Shown: positions 8,723 to 18,052 of the stretch, piece after piece
Numbering within the stretch: position 1 is the first letter of the stretch
Layout of the letters: the number at the start of each line of letters is the position of its first letter
Source of the DNA: Comamonas terrae
Lineage (GTDB): Bacteria > Pseudomonadota > Gammaproteobacteria > Burkholderiales > Burkholderiaceae_C
DNA length: 64,000 nt
NCBI RefSeq assembly: GCF_001544075.1
Contig: NZ_BCNT01000013.1
Coordinates: 39,503-103,502, forward strand
Direction of reading: 5' to 3'
Translations under genes and position numbers: made by a program
Notes under the pieces: generated by a model
Databases searched by the model: none
The model's input: the letters and a program-made list of their open reading frames with translations, nothing else
Told to the model about the DNA's origin: nothing

Positions 8723-9661
8723 ATGCCCAGCTCCCGCGACGTCCTGACCCCCGACAGCCTGGCCATGCTGCAGGCCATCTCGGAAACCGGCAGCTTTGCC
8801 GCCGCTGCACGCTCCCTGGGACTGGTGCCCAGCGCGCTGACCTACCGCGTGCGCCAGATAGAGGACGCTCTGGACGTGCTGCTGTTCGACCGCCGCTCGC
8901 GCCATGCCCAGCCCACCGAGGCCGGCCAGGCCCTGCTGGCCGAAGGCGCGCGGCTGCTGCAGGAGATCGATGCCGTGGCACACCGCGTCAAGCGCGTGGC
9001 CACGGGCTGGGAGCCGCAGCTGACCATCGTCGTGGACGGTGCCGTCGCGCGCACGCCGATCTTCGAGCTGATCGAGGCTTTCTACGCCCTCAAGCCGCCC
9101 ACCCGCCTCAAGCTCAAGGAGGCCATCCTGAGCGGCACCCTGGAGACATTGACCAGCGGCCAGGCCGACCTGGCCATAGGCGTGGTCGTCAACACCAGCA
9201 ACGCCGCGGACCTGCAGACGCGCGAGATGGGCGAGGCCGACTTCATCTTCGCCGTGGCGCCGCACCACCCGCTGGCCCAGGCGCAAGAGCCGATTTCCGA
9301 TGAGGAACTGCTGCAGCACCGGCTGATTGCCGTGGCCGATTCGGGCGTGCGCAGCAACATCAGCTACGGTCTGATCGACGGCCAGGACGTGCTGACCGTG
9401 GACAGCATGCAGGCCAAGGTGGAGGCACAGATCCGCGGCATAGGCTGCGGCTTCCTGCCGCGCGGCATGGTCCAGGCCTATCTGGAGGCCGGGCTGCTGG
9501 TCACCCGCCAGGTCCAGCGCTCCAAGCGCACGCTGCGCGTGCACTATGCCTGGTCCGGCGCTCCCCAGCATACGCCGGGGCGGGCGCTGCAATGGTGGAT
9601 AGCGCAGCTGGAAAGCCCGGCCACACGCAAGGCCCTCATGGAAAACCATCACCGCCATTGA
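8723..9661 (+). CDS. LysR-type transcriptional regulator
   Basis: A 312-residue LTTR. An N-terminal winged helix-turn-helix occupies residues 10-68 (ETGSFAAAARSLGLVPSALTYRVRQIED), followed by a periplasmic-binding-protein-like effector domain from about residue 95 to the end. The divergent arrangement with the pirin gene is the classic LysR layout and makes pirin the likely target. The shared region is 8593-8722. The co-inducer is unknown. Confidence 0.9.
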   Translation: MPSSRDVLTPDSLAMLQAISETGSFAAAARSLGLVPSALTYRVRQIEDALDVLLFDRRSRHAQPTEAGQALLAEGARLLQEIDAVAHRVKRVATGWEPQLTIVVDGAVARTPIFELIEAFYALKPPTRLKLKEAILSGTLETLTSGQADLAIGVVVNTSNAADLQTREMGEADFIFAVAPHHPLAQAQEPISDEELLQHRLIAVADSGVRSNISYGLIDGQDVLTVDSMQAKVEAQIRGIGCGFLPRGMVQAYLEAGLLVTRQVQRSKRTLRVHYAWSGAPQHTPGRALQWWIAQLESPATRKALMENHHRH

Positions 9662-9843
9662 ACGCCGCCGGGCGGCCTGGCGTCATGCGCCGGGTGTAGA
9701 GTGGCTGGCTGTGATGCGTTGCAGCATCGGCACCGCTGTCCCCCCTGTGCCGGCTCCGGCCCGGTCAGACCATGCGCAATACCGCTTGCTATGCTTTGAA
9801 TAGCTGCTACGCTATGACGGACCTGTGTTGAAAAGGCTTGTTC

Positions 9844-10977
9844 ATGAACGCTTCCCGTGCTTCCTCGGCCACCAAAGCTTCGCGCTCCGCTTCAGCTTAC
9901 CCCCAGCCTGCCGCATCGGACCATCCCCGGCGCATCGCCGTGGTCGGCGCCGGCATTGCCGGCCTGGCCTGCGCCCGCACGCTGATGCAGGCCGGCCACG
10001 ATGTCCATGTCTACGAGCGCCTGTCCCAGGCCGGCGGCCGGCTGCGCTCGGTCAGCGGCCCCTATGGCAGCTTCGACATCGGCGCCCAGTTCTTCACCGT
10101 GCGCGATACGCGCTTCCAGATGGCGCTGGACACGGCGCCCGGCACGGTGCGCGCCTGGAGCGTGAGCAGCGTCCAGATCCGCAACGCCCAGGGCCGCAAG
10201 ACGCAGGAAGCGCCTCCGGCACGCGAGACCCACTGGGTCGGCACGCCTGACATGCAGGCCCTGCCCCTGGCCTGGGCCGGACCGCTGTGGGAGGGCGGCC
10301 GGCTGCACCTGGGCCAGTCCGTGACACGGCTGGTGCACCATGTGGCCGGCAGCCCGCGCCGCGCCGGCAGGCACCAGTGGGAGCTGACGCTGGATACCGA
10401 GGACCACGGCCAGCAAAATGCCGACGGTTTCGATGCCGTGGTGCTGGCCGTGCCCGCGCCGCTGGCGCGCCAGCTGCTGCAGTCCACCCCGCAGGGTGCC
10501 CAGCTGGCGCAATCGCTGGCCCTGGTGGAGATGGCCCCCTGCTGGGCCATGACGCTGTCCTACCCCATGGCGGCCCAGGCCGGCCTGACCACGCTGGGGC
10601 CGCAATGGAATGCGGCCCGCACCACGCACGACCGCATCGCCTGGGTGGCCCGCGAGTCCTCCAAGCCCGGCCGGGCCCAGACCGAACGCTGGACCGTGCA
10701 CGCCAATCCGCTGTGGTCGCAGGAGCACCGCGGCGACGATCCTTCGCGCGTGCTGTCCAAGCTGCAGAAGGCCTTTGGCGAGATCACGGGAATACGCGTG
10801 GCACCGCGCCATGCCAGCGTCTATCTCTGGCCGCAGGCGCAGACACTGGCGCCGCTGGGCCGGCCGCATCTGCATGATCCGTCCAGCGGACTGGGCCTTT
10901 GCGGCGACTGGTGCCTGGGCCACCGTGTCGAGGATGCCTTCCTCTCGGGACTGGAGATGGGCCTGGCGCTGGCCTGA
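9844..10977 (+). CDS. Renalase-like FAD-dependent oxidoreductase
   Basis: A 377-residue flavoprotein with the Rossmann dinucleotide motif VVGAGIAGLACARTL near residue 36. The amine-oxidase-family GG motif QAGGRLRSV follows, and the C-terminal FAD contact is LGLCGDWCLGHRVEDAFLSG. Bacterial renalases oxidise aberrant dihydro-NAD(P) isomers; whether this one does is inference. The first 25 residues are Ser/Ala-rich and look unstructured. The start is ATG 9844; a TTG six bases earlier is in frame. Confidence 0.8.
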   Translation: MNASRASSATKASRSASAYPQPAASDHPRRIAVVGAGIAGLACARTLMQAGHDVHVYERLSQAGGRLRSVSGPYGSFDIGAQFFTVRDTRFQMALDTAPGTVRAWSVSSVQIRNAQGRKTQEAPPARETHWVGTPDMQALPLAWAGPLWEGGRLHLGQSVTRLVHHVAGSPRRAGRHQWELTLDTEDHGQQNADGFDAVVLAVPAPLARQLLQSTPQGAQLAQSLALVEMAPCWAMTLSYPMAAQAGLTTLGPQWNAARTTHDRIAWVARESSKPGRAQTERWTVHANPLWSQEHRGDDPSRVLSKLQKAFGEITGIRVAPRHASVYLWPQAQTLAPLGRPHLHDPSSGLGLCGDWCLGHRVEDAFLSGLEMGLALA

Positions 10978-11028
10978 GTACGCACTCCAGGCAAGCGGGC
11001 GCACGCGCCGCTATGATGGGCGCCCTCT

Positions 11029-12015
11029 ATGTCCGCCATCCCTCTCCGGCCCGGCTATACCGGCCGCTTTGCCCCTTCGCCCACAGGCCCTCTGCATGCG
11101 GGGTCGCTGGTGGCCGCACTGGCCAGCTGGCTCGATGCCCGCGCCCATGGCGGCACCTGGCTGGTGCGCATCGAAGACATCGACCCGCCACGCTGCCAGC
11201 CCGGCGCCGACCAGGAAATCCTGCGTCAGCTGGCGGCCTGCGGTCTGCATTCCGATGCGCCCGTGGTCTGGCAATCCCGGCGCCATGCGCTCTATGCCCA
11301 GGCGCTCGAGCAACTCGTGCAGGACCGGCTGGCCTATCCCTGCGGCTGCACGCGCAAGGACCTCGAAGCGGTCTGGCAGGCCATGGGGCTGGCCCATGAG
11401 CGCCATGTGGAGCGCCCCTATCCCGGCACCTGTCGCAACGGCCTGCATGGCAAGCCGGCACGGGCCTGGCGCTTTGCGCTGCAGCGCTGGATCGACCGGT
11501 ATCCACCAGATCCAGCTCAAACGCTTGGCACACCTGCGCAAGCAGCTATGAATAATGATGAAACAATGTCCGCAGGACGGGTGTGCTGGCAGGACCGGCG
11601 CCTGGGCCCGCAGCAGCAGGATGTGCTTGCCACTGTGGGCGACTTCGTGCTGCGCCGGGCCGACGGCCTCTGGGCCTACCAGCTGGCCGTGGTGGTGGAC
11701 GATGGCGAGCAAGGCATCACCGACATCGTGCGCGGCGAAGACCTGACCGACAACACGCCGCGCCAGATCCTGCTGCAGCAGGCCCTACATCTTCCGCTTC
11801 CCCGCTATCTGCATACGCCGCTGGTGCGCATGGCCAACGGCGAAAAACTCTCCAAGCAGCATGGCGCGCCGGCCGTGGATCTTTCCAACCCTCTTGCAGC
11901 GCTGACGCAAGCCGCAGCCTGCCTGGACCTGCCGGCCCCGCATCATTCCGCTTCCACCGTGCCTGATGCACTGGCCTTCTGGGTACGGCACTGGCGTGAA
12001 ATCCAGCGCGACTGA
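11029..12015 (+). CDS. gluQ: Glutamyl-Q tRNA(Asp) synthetase
   Basis: A truncated GluRS-like enzyme that attaches glutamate to queuosine-34 of tRNA(Asp). The class I signature is [10 protein letters not shown] and the second signature is [11 protein letters not shown]. The zinc-site cysteines CGCTRKD and, further on, PGTCR match YadB/GluQ. No anticodon-binding domain follows, as expected. At 328 residues it is slightly longer than usual. The extra length comes from about 20 residues around [20 protein letters not shown] (nt 11510-11570), encoded by a reverse-oriented copy of the local palindromic repeat inserted in frame. A TATGAT -10-like hexamer precedes the start. Confidence 0.9.
   Translation: MSAIPLRPGYTGRFAPSPTGPLHAGSLVAALASWLDARAHGGTWLVRIEDIDPPRCQPGADQEILRQLAACGLHSDAPVVWQSRRHALYAQALEQLVQDRLAYPCGCTRKDLEAVWQAMGLAHERHVERPYPGTCRNGLHGKPARAWRFALQRWIDRYPPDPAQTLGTPAQAAMNNDETMSAGRVCWQDRRLGPQQQDVLATVGDFVLRRADGLWAYQLAVVVDDGEQGITDIVRGEDLTDNTPRQILLQQALHLPLPRYLHTPLVRMANGEKLSKQHGAPAVDLSNPLAALTQAAACLDLPAPHHSASTVPDALAFWVRHWREIQRD
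11512..11566 (-). repeat. Palindromic-repeat copy inside gluQ
   Basis: Read on the minus strand, this stretch gives TTCATAGCTGCTTGCGC, then a short spacer, then CCAAGCGTTTGAG. This is the same order of motifs as the intergenic copies at 38202, 36049 and 60483. It lies wholly within the gluQ reading frame without interrupting it. Confidence 0.6.
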
Positions 12016-12086
12016 CGCAACGCCGGCGCGCTCCGGCATTGCGGCTGGCGCTGCAGCCGGCACCCGTCCTTATTTACAATCCACCC

Positions 12087-12866
12087 GTGACTTCCTCTAC
12101 CTCCTCCCTACCCGAAACCTCAGCCGTGGCCGCCACCGATACCAGCGGCGCTGAAGTTTCCACCCAAGCTCCCCAAGGCCAGGCCCCCGAGGGCGTGGCC
12201 TATCCCAAGACCATCAAGAGCTATGTGCGCCGCGCCGGCCGCACGACCACCGGCCAGGCCAAGGCTTTTGAAGAGCTGGGCCCGCGTTTTCTGCTGCAAT
12301 ACCGGAAGGCAGCGCTGGACGCTGGAGCTGCCTTCGGCCGTACTGCCCCGCTGATCCTGGAAATCGGCTTCGGCATGGGCGAGGCCACGGCCCATATCGC
12401 GCGCGTGCGCCCCGATGACAATTTCCTGTGCTGCGAAGTGCACGAGCCCGGCGTGGGCGCGCTGCTCAAGCGTATCGGCGAGCAGCAGATCGAGAACATC
12501 CGCATCCTGCAGCACGATGCCGTGGAAGTCATAGACAACATGCTGCCCGAAGCCTCGATCGACGGCGTGCATATCTTCTTCCCCGATCCCTGGCACAAGA
12601 AGAAGCACAACAAGCGCCGCCTGATCCAGCCACCGCTGATCGCCAAGCTGGCCGCGCGCATCAAGCCCGGCGGATACATCCATTGCGCGACCGACTGGGA
12701 GCCCTATGCGGTGCAGATGCTCGAAGTCCTGAGTGCCGAGCCCCTGCTGCAGAACATTGCCGACGGCTATGCCGCCAAGCCCGACTACCGCCCGCTGACC
12801 AAGTTCGAGAACCGCGGCCTGCGCCTGGGCCATGGCGTGTGGGACCTGGTGTTCAGGAAAAAGTAA
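12087..12866 (+). CDS. trmB: tRNA (guanine-N7-)-methyltransferase
   Basis: Methylates G46 of tRNA using S-adenosylmethionine. Class I methyltransferase motif I is [16 protein letters not shown] near residue 90. The catalytic/tRNA-binding segment is [16 protein letters not shown], followed by the conserved ATDWEPYA and TKFENRG. All family hallmarks are present. The start is taken as GTG 12087, giving a disordered Ser/Thr-rich leader of about 40 residues. The frame extends to a TTG at 12039. It lies 71 bases after gluQ, so the two tRNA-modification genes may be co-transcribed. Confidence 0.92.
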   Translation: MTSSTSSLPETSAVAATDTSGAEVSTQAPQGQAPEGVAYPKTIKSYVRRAGRTTTGQAKAFEELGPRFLLQYRKAALDAGAAFGRTAPLILEIGFGMGEATAHIARVRPDDNFLCCEVHEPGVGALLKRIGEQQIENIRILQHDAVEVIDNMLPEASIDGVHIFFPDPWHKKKHNKRRLIQPPLIAKLAARIKPGGYIHCATDWEPYAVQMLEVLSAEPLLQNIADGYAAKPDYRPLTKFENRGLRLGHGVWDLVFRKK

Positions 12867-12978
12867 CCCCCTGAGGTGCTCGCGCCTTCCCCCTTTCTCT
12901 ACGCGCTGCGCGCTATGGAAGGGGGGACGATGCCGTCGCCGCGAGACGGCGGCGCCGCCTAGGCTCTTGCTCGGCATC
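12867..12978. repeat. GC-rich Comamonadaceae-type intergenic hairpin repeat
   Basis: Immediately after trmB comes CTGAGGTGCTCGCGCCTTCC, then a self-complementary run CTACGCGCTGCGCGC, then GGAAGGGGGGACGATGCCG. CCTTCCCCC and GGAAGGGGGG can pair as outer arms. A related, decayed copy with CTGAGGCGCTTC and a UUCG-capped hairpin follows bamD at 32940. I recall such elements as frequent 3'-of-gene repeats in this family, but could not search for them. Confidence 0.5.
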
Positions 12979-13009
12979 TCTGACATTGGTCTGCGCCAGT
13001 TTTAAGCAT

Positions 13010-13038
13010 GAAAAACGCTCCTCGATGAGGAGCGTTTT
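13010..13038. terminator. alaS terminator (bidirectional)
   Basis: The arms ACGCTCCTC and GAGGAGCGT close on a GAT loop and are flanked by A and T runs on both sides. A second perfect hairpin (AGGCAGCC/GGCTGCCT, nt 13050-13066) lies between it and the alaS stop codon. Confidence 0.85.
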
Positions 13039-13079
13039 CCTTTGAAGGCAAGGCAGCCTGGCTGCCTTTTGCTCCCGTC

Positions 13080-15704
13080 TTACAGGCGCTCCGCCACCCA
13101 GGCTTGCACGCTGGCCAACGCTGCAGGCACAGCCCCGGCATCGGTGCCGCCGGCCATGGCCATGTCGGGCTTGCCGCCGCCCTTGCCGCCCACCTGCTGG
13201 GCCACGAAGTTGACCAGCTCGCCGGCCTTGACCTTGGCGGTCTCGGCCTTGGTCACGCCGGCGGCCAGCTGGACCTTGTCGCCGTCCACGGCGGCCAGCA
13301 CGACAACGGCCGCGCCCAGCTTGTCCTTGAGCTTGTCCATGGTCTCGCGCAGCGTCTTGGCGTCGGCGCCTTCGAGCCGGGCGGCCAGCACCTTCACGCC
13401 CTTGACATCGGCCGCCTGCGTGGCCAGCTCGTCGCCCTGGCTGGAAGCCAGCTTGCCCTTGAGCGCGGCGATTTCCTTTTCCAGGGCCTTGATCTGGTCC
13501 AGTGCACCGCCGATGCGGTGGGTCAGCTCGGCAGCCGGTGCCTTGAAGGCGGCCGCAGCCTGGTCCACGGTGGATTCCAGCGACTGCAGATAGGCCAGCG
13601 CATTGGTGCCGGTCACGGCTTCGATACGGCGCACACCGGCAGCCACGCCCGATTCGCCCACGACCTTGAACAGGCCGATGTCGCCCGTGCGCTGCACATG
13701 GGTGCCGCCGCACAGCTCGCGGCTGGAGCCGATGTCGAGCACGCGCACGGTCTCGCCGTACTTCTCGCCGAACAGCATCATGGCGCCGGTCTTCTGGGCG
13801 CTCTCGATGTCCATCACGCGCGCATCGGTGGCGGTGTTGGCCAGGATCTCGGCATTCACGCGGGCTTCGATCTCGCGGATCTGCTCGGCCGTGACCGGCG
13901 CATTGTGCGCAAAGTCGAAACGGGTGCGCTCGGCATTGACCAGCGAGCCCTTCTGCTGCACATGGCCGCCCAGCACTTCGCGCAGCGCCTTGTGCATGAT
14001 GTGGGTCACGGAGTGGTTGCGCATGGTGGCGGCGCGCAGCTGCGTGTCCACCTCGGCCTGCACGGCGTCGCCGACCTTCAGGCTGCCGGATTCGAGCACG
14101 CCGTGGTGGCCGTAGACATCGGCCTTGATCTTGAGCGTATCCTGCACGGCAAAGCGCGAAGCGCCTGCGGTGATAGCACCCTGGTCACCGACCTGGCCGC
14201 CGGATTCTGCATAAAAAGGAGTGGTATCCAGCACCACCACGCCACTTTGGCCGCTCTTGAGCTCGGAAACGCTCTCGCCATCCGCGTAGAGCGCTACGAT
14301 TTTTGCGGACTCGGCCAGGTGCTCGTAGCCGGTGAAAGTGTTGGCCGCGCCGCTGTACTCCAGCGCGCGGTCCATCTTGAACTTGCCGGCCGCGCGGGCG
14401 GTATTCTTCTGGTGCTCCATCGCGGCCTTGAAGCCGGCCTCGTCCACCGTCACGCCGCGCTCGCGTGCCACGTCGTTGGACAGATCCAGCGGGAAGCCGT
14501 AGGTGTCGTGCAGCTTGAAGGCCACGTCGCCCGGCAGCACCTGGGTGCCGCCGGCCAGGGCGTTGTCCAGGATTTCCATGCCGTGGGCCAGGGTCTCGAA
14601 GAAGCGCTCTTCCTCGGCCTTGAGCACGCTGGTGATGTGCGCTTCCTGCTCCTTGAGCTTGGGATAGGCCTCGCCCATCTGGAGCACCAGGTCATGCACC
14701 AGCTTGTGGAAGAACGGCGTCTTCTGGCCCAGCTTGTAGCCGTGGCGGATGGCGCGGCGGATGATGCGGCGCTGCACGTAGCCACGGCCTTCGTTGGAAG
14801 GAATCACTCCGTCGGCCACCAGGAAGGAGGTGGCGCGGATATGGTCGGCGATCACCTTCAGCGAAGGATTGGCCAGGTCCTCGACGTGGGTCTCGCGGGC
14901 TGCGGCCCGGATCAGTGCCTGGAACAGGTCGATCTCGTAGTTGCTGTGCACGTGCTGCAGGATGGCGGCCAGGCGCTCCAGGCCCATGCCGGTGTCCACG
15001 CAGGGCGCGGGCAGCCTGACCACGGAGCCGTCTTCCTTCATGTCGAACTGCATGAACACGTGGTTCCAGATCTCGATGAAGCGGTCGCCGTCCTCGTCGG
15101 GGCTGCCCGGAGGGCCGCCGGCGATGTGTTCGCCGTGGTCATAGAAGATTTCCGAGCACGGACCGCAGGGGCCGGTGTCGGCCATCATCCAGAAGTTGTC
15201 ACTCTTGTACTTGCCGCCCTTGTTGTCGCCGATGCGGATGATGCGCTCGGGCGGCAGGCCGATCACGTTCTTCCAGATGTCGTAGGCCTCGTCGTCCTCG
15301 TGGTAGACGGTGGCCAGCAGCCTGTCGGCCGGCAGCTTGAAGACCTGCGTCAGCAGCTCCCAGCCCCACTCGATCGACTCCTTCTTGAAGTAGTCGCCGA
15401 AAGACCAGTTGCCCAGCATCTCGAAGAAGGTATGGTGGCGGGCGGTGTAGCCCACGTTCTCGAGGTCGTTGTGCTTGCCGCCAGCGCGCAGGCAGGCCTG
15501 CACCGAAGCCGCGCGCACGTAGGGGCGCTTGTCCGTGCCCAGGAACACGTCCTTGAACTGCACCATGCCCGAGTTGGTGAACATCAGCGTCGGATCGTTG
15601 CCCGGCACCAGCGAGCTGGAAGGCACCACCGTGTGGCCCTTGGAGGCATAAAACTCCAGAAACGTCTTGCGGATGTCGGCAACGGAAAAAGTGGGTGTAC
15701 TCAT
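13080..15704 (-). CDS. alaS: Alanyl-tRNA synthetase
   Basis: An 874-residue class II synthetase, the normal length. It has the N-terminal catalytic core ([20 protein letters not shown], then the conserved [19 protein letters not shown] in motif 2) and the editing domain with its zinc ligands [10 protein letters not shown] and [13 protein letters not shown]. The C-Ala domain ends in [15 protein letters not shown]. The start at 15704 (MSTPTFSV) matches the family; the frame extends 21 codons further upstream. Monocistronic, with terminator hairpins directly downstream. Confidence 0.97.
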   Translation of the reverse strand: MSTPTFSVADIRKTFLEFYASKGHTVVPSSSLVPGNDPTLMFTNSGMVQFKDVFLGTDKRPYVRAASVQACLRAGGKHNDLENVGYTARHHTFFEMLGNWSFGDYFKKESIEWGWELLTQVFKLPADRLLATVYHEDDEAYDIWKNVIGLPPERIIRIGDNKGGKYKSDNFWMMADTGPCGPCSEIFYDHGEHIAGGPPGSPDEDGDRFIEIWNHVFMQFDMKEDGSVVRLPAPCVDTGMGLERLAAILQHVHSNYEIDLFQALIRAAARETHVEDLANPSLKVIADHIRATSFLVADGVIPSNEGRGYVQRRIIRRAIRHGYKLGQKTPFFHKLVHDLVLQMGEAYPKLKEQEAHITSVLKAEEERFFETLAHGMEILDNALAGGTQVLPGDVAFKLHDTYGFPLDLSNDVARERGVTVDEAGFKAAMEHQKNTARAAGKFKMDRALEYSGAANTFTGYEHLAESAKIVALYADGESVSELKSGQSGVVVLDTTPFYAESGGQVGDQGAITAGASRFAVQDTLKIKADVYGHHGVLESGSLKVGDAVQAEVDTQLRAATMRNHSVTHIMHKALREVLGGHVQQKGSLVNAERTRFDFAHNAPVTAEQIREIEARVNAEILANTATDARVMDIESAQKTGAMMLFGEKYGETVRVLDIGSSRELCGGTHVQRTGDIGLFKVVGESGVAAGVRRIEAVTGTNALAYLQSLESTVDQAAAAFKAPAAELTHRIGGALDQIKALEKEIAALKGKLASSQGDELATQAADVKGVKVLAARLEGADAKTLRETMDKLKDKLGAAVVVLAAVDGDKVQLAAGVTKAETAKVKAGELVNFVAQQVGGKGGGKPDMAMAGGTDAGAVPAALASVQAWVAERL

Positions 15705-15948
15705 GGTCTTTGGAATGGAGGTGCAAGGCGCAGCACCAGCGGCCTGCAGGGTTGCAGCAACCTGCAATGCGCAAGTCAGGGCAAATCAGCCAGACATTAT
15801 AGGTTTGCGCTTGCAGCCCTGGCCCATGCCGGCACTTGCCACGCAGGCCCGCCGGATCCGGCATCCGCGTGCTTACACGGCAGGCGACTTGACGCCGCTC
15901 AATCCAGGCCTGCGGCATGCGCAGATAATCGGCGGTACAAGGAAGAGC

Positions 15949-16257
15949 ATGACCGATCCAAAGACATCCAACGCGTCCGAAAAATCCACCGAGGGGCAGC
16001 GGAGCTCCCCCGGAAACCGGCTGGTGCCCTGGCTCATCGGCTTGCCGGTCGGCATTTTCGGCGTGCTGATGCTGGTCGGCTCGCTGATGGACGACCCCGA
16101 AAGCAAGCAGCGCTGGGTCGAAGGCGAGACCGTCAAGCTCTGCTGGAAGCAGATCCAGAAACCCGAGGCCGAACGCAAGACCCATGAATTCAATTCCCGG
16201 GCCGATTGCGAGCAACTGGAGTTTGCCTACAAATCCAAGTACCAGGCCAATCCTTAG
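15949..16257 (+). CDS. Small single-pass membrane protein, hypothetical
   Basis: A 102-residue protein. A polar Ser/Thr/Lys-rich N-terminus of about 25 residues is followed by one transmembrane helix (WLIGLPVGIFGVLMLVGSLM) and a charged tail. The tail contains two cysteines (KLCWKQ, RADCEQLE) that could pair in the periplasm. A strong GGAAGAG ribosome site precedes ATG 15949, and a terminator follows the stop, so it looks like a real single-gene unit. I do not recognise a family function. Many Comamonadaceae carry short proteins of this layout. Confidence 0.7.
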   Translation: MTDPKTSNASEKSTEGQRSSPGNRLVPWLIGLPVGIFGVLMLVGSLMDDPESKQRWVEGETVKLCWKQIQKPEAERKTHEFNSRADCEQLEFAYKSKYQANP

Positions 16258-16270
16258 GGACCGGGCCATG

Positions 16271-16299
16271 AAAAAAGCCGGGGCGAGCCCGGCTTTTTT
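16271..16299. terminator. Bidirectional terminator between small membrane protein and MFS gene
   Basis: The stem AAAAAAGCCGGG / CCCGGCTTTTTT encloses a short CGAG-type loop. It lies between two convergent stop codons and has A/T runs on both sides. Confidence 0.9.
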
Positions 16300-16318
16300 C
16301 TTCAGGCAAGGTGCCCTC

Positions 16319-17659
16319 TCACTGGTCGCGCGCCTCCACCGCGCGGTTGATGCCCAGGGCCGCCAGCGTGCACAGCGCGCCGGACAGCAGGTAAGCGCCC
16401 AGGGCCACGAGGCCGAAGCGTGCGGAAACCCCCAGGGCGACCAGCGGGGCGAATGCCGCACCGATGAGCCAGGCCATGTCGGCGGACAGCGCAGCGCCCG
16501 TGTAGCGGTAATGCGAGGAGAAGTTGGACGTCACCGTGCCCGAGGACTGACCATAGGACAGGCCAAGCAGAATGAAACCCACGATGATGAACACATTGTT
16601 CCCGGCCGTGCCGCTACCCAGCAGCCAGGGCGCGAGGAAGCTGAAGATGCCGATCAGGCAGGCCATGGTGCCCAGCGTGTTGCGACGCCCCACGCGGTCA
16701 GCCAGCCAGCCGGACACCACAATGGCAATGGCCGCGCAGAACGCGCCGATGATCTGGACGATCAGCACTTCCGTCACGGCCTGATCGGAAAACATCGAAA
16801 TCCAAGACAGCGGAAACACCGTCACCAGATGGAACAGCGCAAAGCTGGCCAGTGCGGCAAATGCGCCCAGCATCACATTGCGGCCCTCGTCGCGCATCAG
16901 GCTGGTCACGCTGATGGGCTCGAGTTCGCGCTCCTGCAGCATCTCCGTATAGGACTGGCCGACCACCAGACGCAGGCGCGCGAACAGCGCCACGACGTTG
17001 ATCGCAAACGCCACGCAGAACGGATAGCGCCAGCCCCAGGTCAGGAATTCGTCGGCCGTCAGATTGCCGTACAGATAGGCAAACAGGCTGGCCGCGATCA
17101 CGAAGCCCAGCGGCGCACCCAACTGGCCGATCATGGAATACCAGCCGCGGCGGTTCTTCGGTGCCGACATGGCCAGCAGCGACGGCAGCCCGTCCCAGGA
17201 GCCGCCGAGCGCAAGGCCCTGGCCTATGCGCAAAATGGCCATGGCCACGATGGCATTGATGCCCACACTCTGATAGGTAGGCAAGAAGGCCATGCCCACG
17301 GTGCAGCTGCCCAGCAGGAACAGGGCCAAAGTCAGCTTTGTCGCCCGGCCCCAGTGGCGCTGCACGGCCATGGAAATCGCCGTGCCGATGGGGCGCGCGA
17401 TGAAGGCCAGCGCAAAGATGGCGAATGCGGCCAGCGTGCCGTCGAGCTTGGACAGGAAGGGGAACAGCACGGACGGGAACACCAGCACGCAGGCAATGCC
17501 GAACACGAAAAAGTCGAAGTATTCGGACGAACGGCCGATGATCACGCCCACGGCGATTTCGCCGGGGGTCGCTTCTTCATGCGTATCTGCCAGGGCCAGG
17601 GTTTCGGAATTCACATAGTCTTGGGGAGTAAGACCAACGGACGGATTGAGGCTACTCAT
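16319..17659 (-). CDS. MFS transporter, metabolite:H+ symporter type
   Basis: A 446-residue major facilitator with twelve predicted helices. The N-terminal segment PGEIAVGVIIGRSSEYFDFF, the loop-2/3 region FIARPIGTAI, and RIGQGLALGGSWDGLPSLLA resemble the MHS family (ProP/KgtP/ShiA relatives). Substrate is unknown; organic acids or osmolytes are typical. ATG 17659 has an AAGGAG site about ten bases upstream. It is transcribed away from cyoA, with which it shares a 393-base upstream region. Confidence 0.85.
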   Translation of the reverse strand: MSSLNPSVGLTPQDYVNSETLALADTHEEATPGEIAVGVIIGRSSEYFDFFVFGIACVLVFPSVLFPFLSKLDGTLAAFAIFALAFIARPIGTAISMAVQRHWGRATKLTLALFLLGSCTVGMAFLPTYQSVGINAIVAMAILRIGQGLALGGSWDGLPSLLAMSAPKNRRGWYSMIGQLGAPLGFVIAASLFAYLYGNLTADEFLTWGWRYPFCVAFAINVVALFARLRLVVGQSYTEMLQERELEPISVTSLMRDEGRNVMLGAFAALASFALFHLVTVFPLSWISMFSDQAVTEVLIVQIIGAFCAAIAIVVSGWLADRVGRRNTLGTMACLIGIFSFLAPWLLGSGTAGNNVFIIVGFILLGLSYGQSSGTVTSNFSSHYRYTGAALSADMAWLIGAAFAPLVALGVSARFGLVALGAYLLSGALCTLAALGINRAVEARDQ

Positions 17660-18052
17660 ATGAACGCAACTCCTTGTCTTACTTGCTGTCTCTCGACACC
17701 TACAGGTTTCTGTGTCTGCCACTTTCTCAGCTGACGCCATCCGTTCTACGCGCAAGACATGAAGCCTGCAATAGCGGTTTCACCCTGAACACTGTCAGCG
17801 GCTGCCCCCGGCGCACGACTTTGAAAAACGACGGCCCGCCCAGGGATGGCAAGGATCGACAACAGATGGAAACAGGTCGCGACACAGATGAGAGCATGGC
17901 GGCGGGGCATGGGGATTGCCCCGGGAAATGTCAACCCATACCCTTTGACCTTGGACAAAATGTCCAATCGACAAATGCAAACTTCGTATTACATTTGACC
18001 AGATCCAGTAATCCGCGTTTACACCTAAACGCGCCTTCGTCACGCCTATAGC
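17660..18052. promoter_or_regulatory. cyoA promoter: Shared upstream region of MFS gene and cyoABCD, with two palindromes
   Basis: No gene is evident in these 393 bases. Two perfect inverted repeats lie close to cyoA: TTGGACAAAATGTCCAA at 17951-17967 and CGCGTTTACACCTAAACGCG at 18014-18033. A possible sigma-70 promoter (TTGACC at 17995-18000, 17-base spacer, TTTACA at 18018-18023) places the second palindrome over the -10 hexamer, as expected of an operator. Neither palindrome matches an FNR box (TTGAT-N4-ATCAA). Which regulators bind is unknown. Confidence 0.5.

Noticed and set aside
14285..14310. Possible palindromic-repeat copy inside alaS
   Set aside because: The AAAATCGTAGCGCT similarity is short, and the encoded residues KIVALYADG are normal for AlaS at that position.
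13104..16187. Open frame of about 1000 codons opposite alaS
   Set aside because: Antisense shadow of alaS with low-complexity composition. Its last part only happens to run into the small membrane protein region in another frame.
17674..18051. Open frame in the MFS/cyoA upstream region
   Set aside because: It covers the promoter palindromes, has no ribosome site and shows no domain. Composition is that of intergenic DNA.
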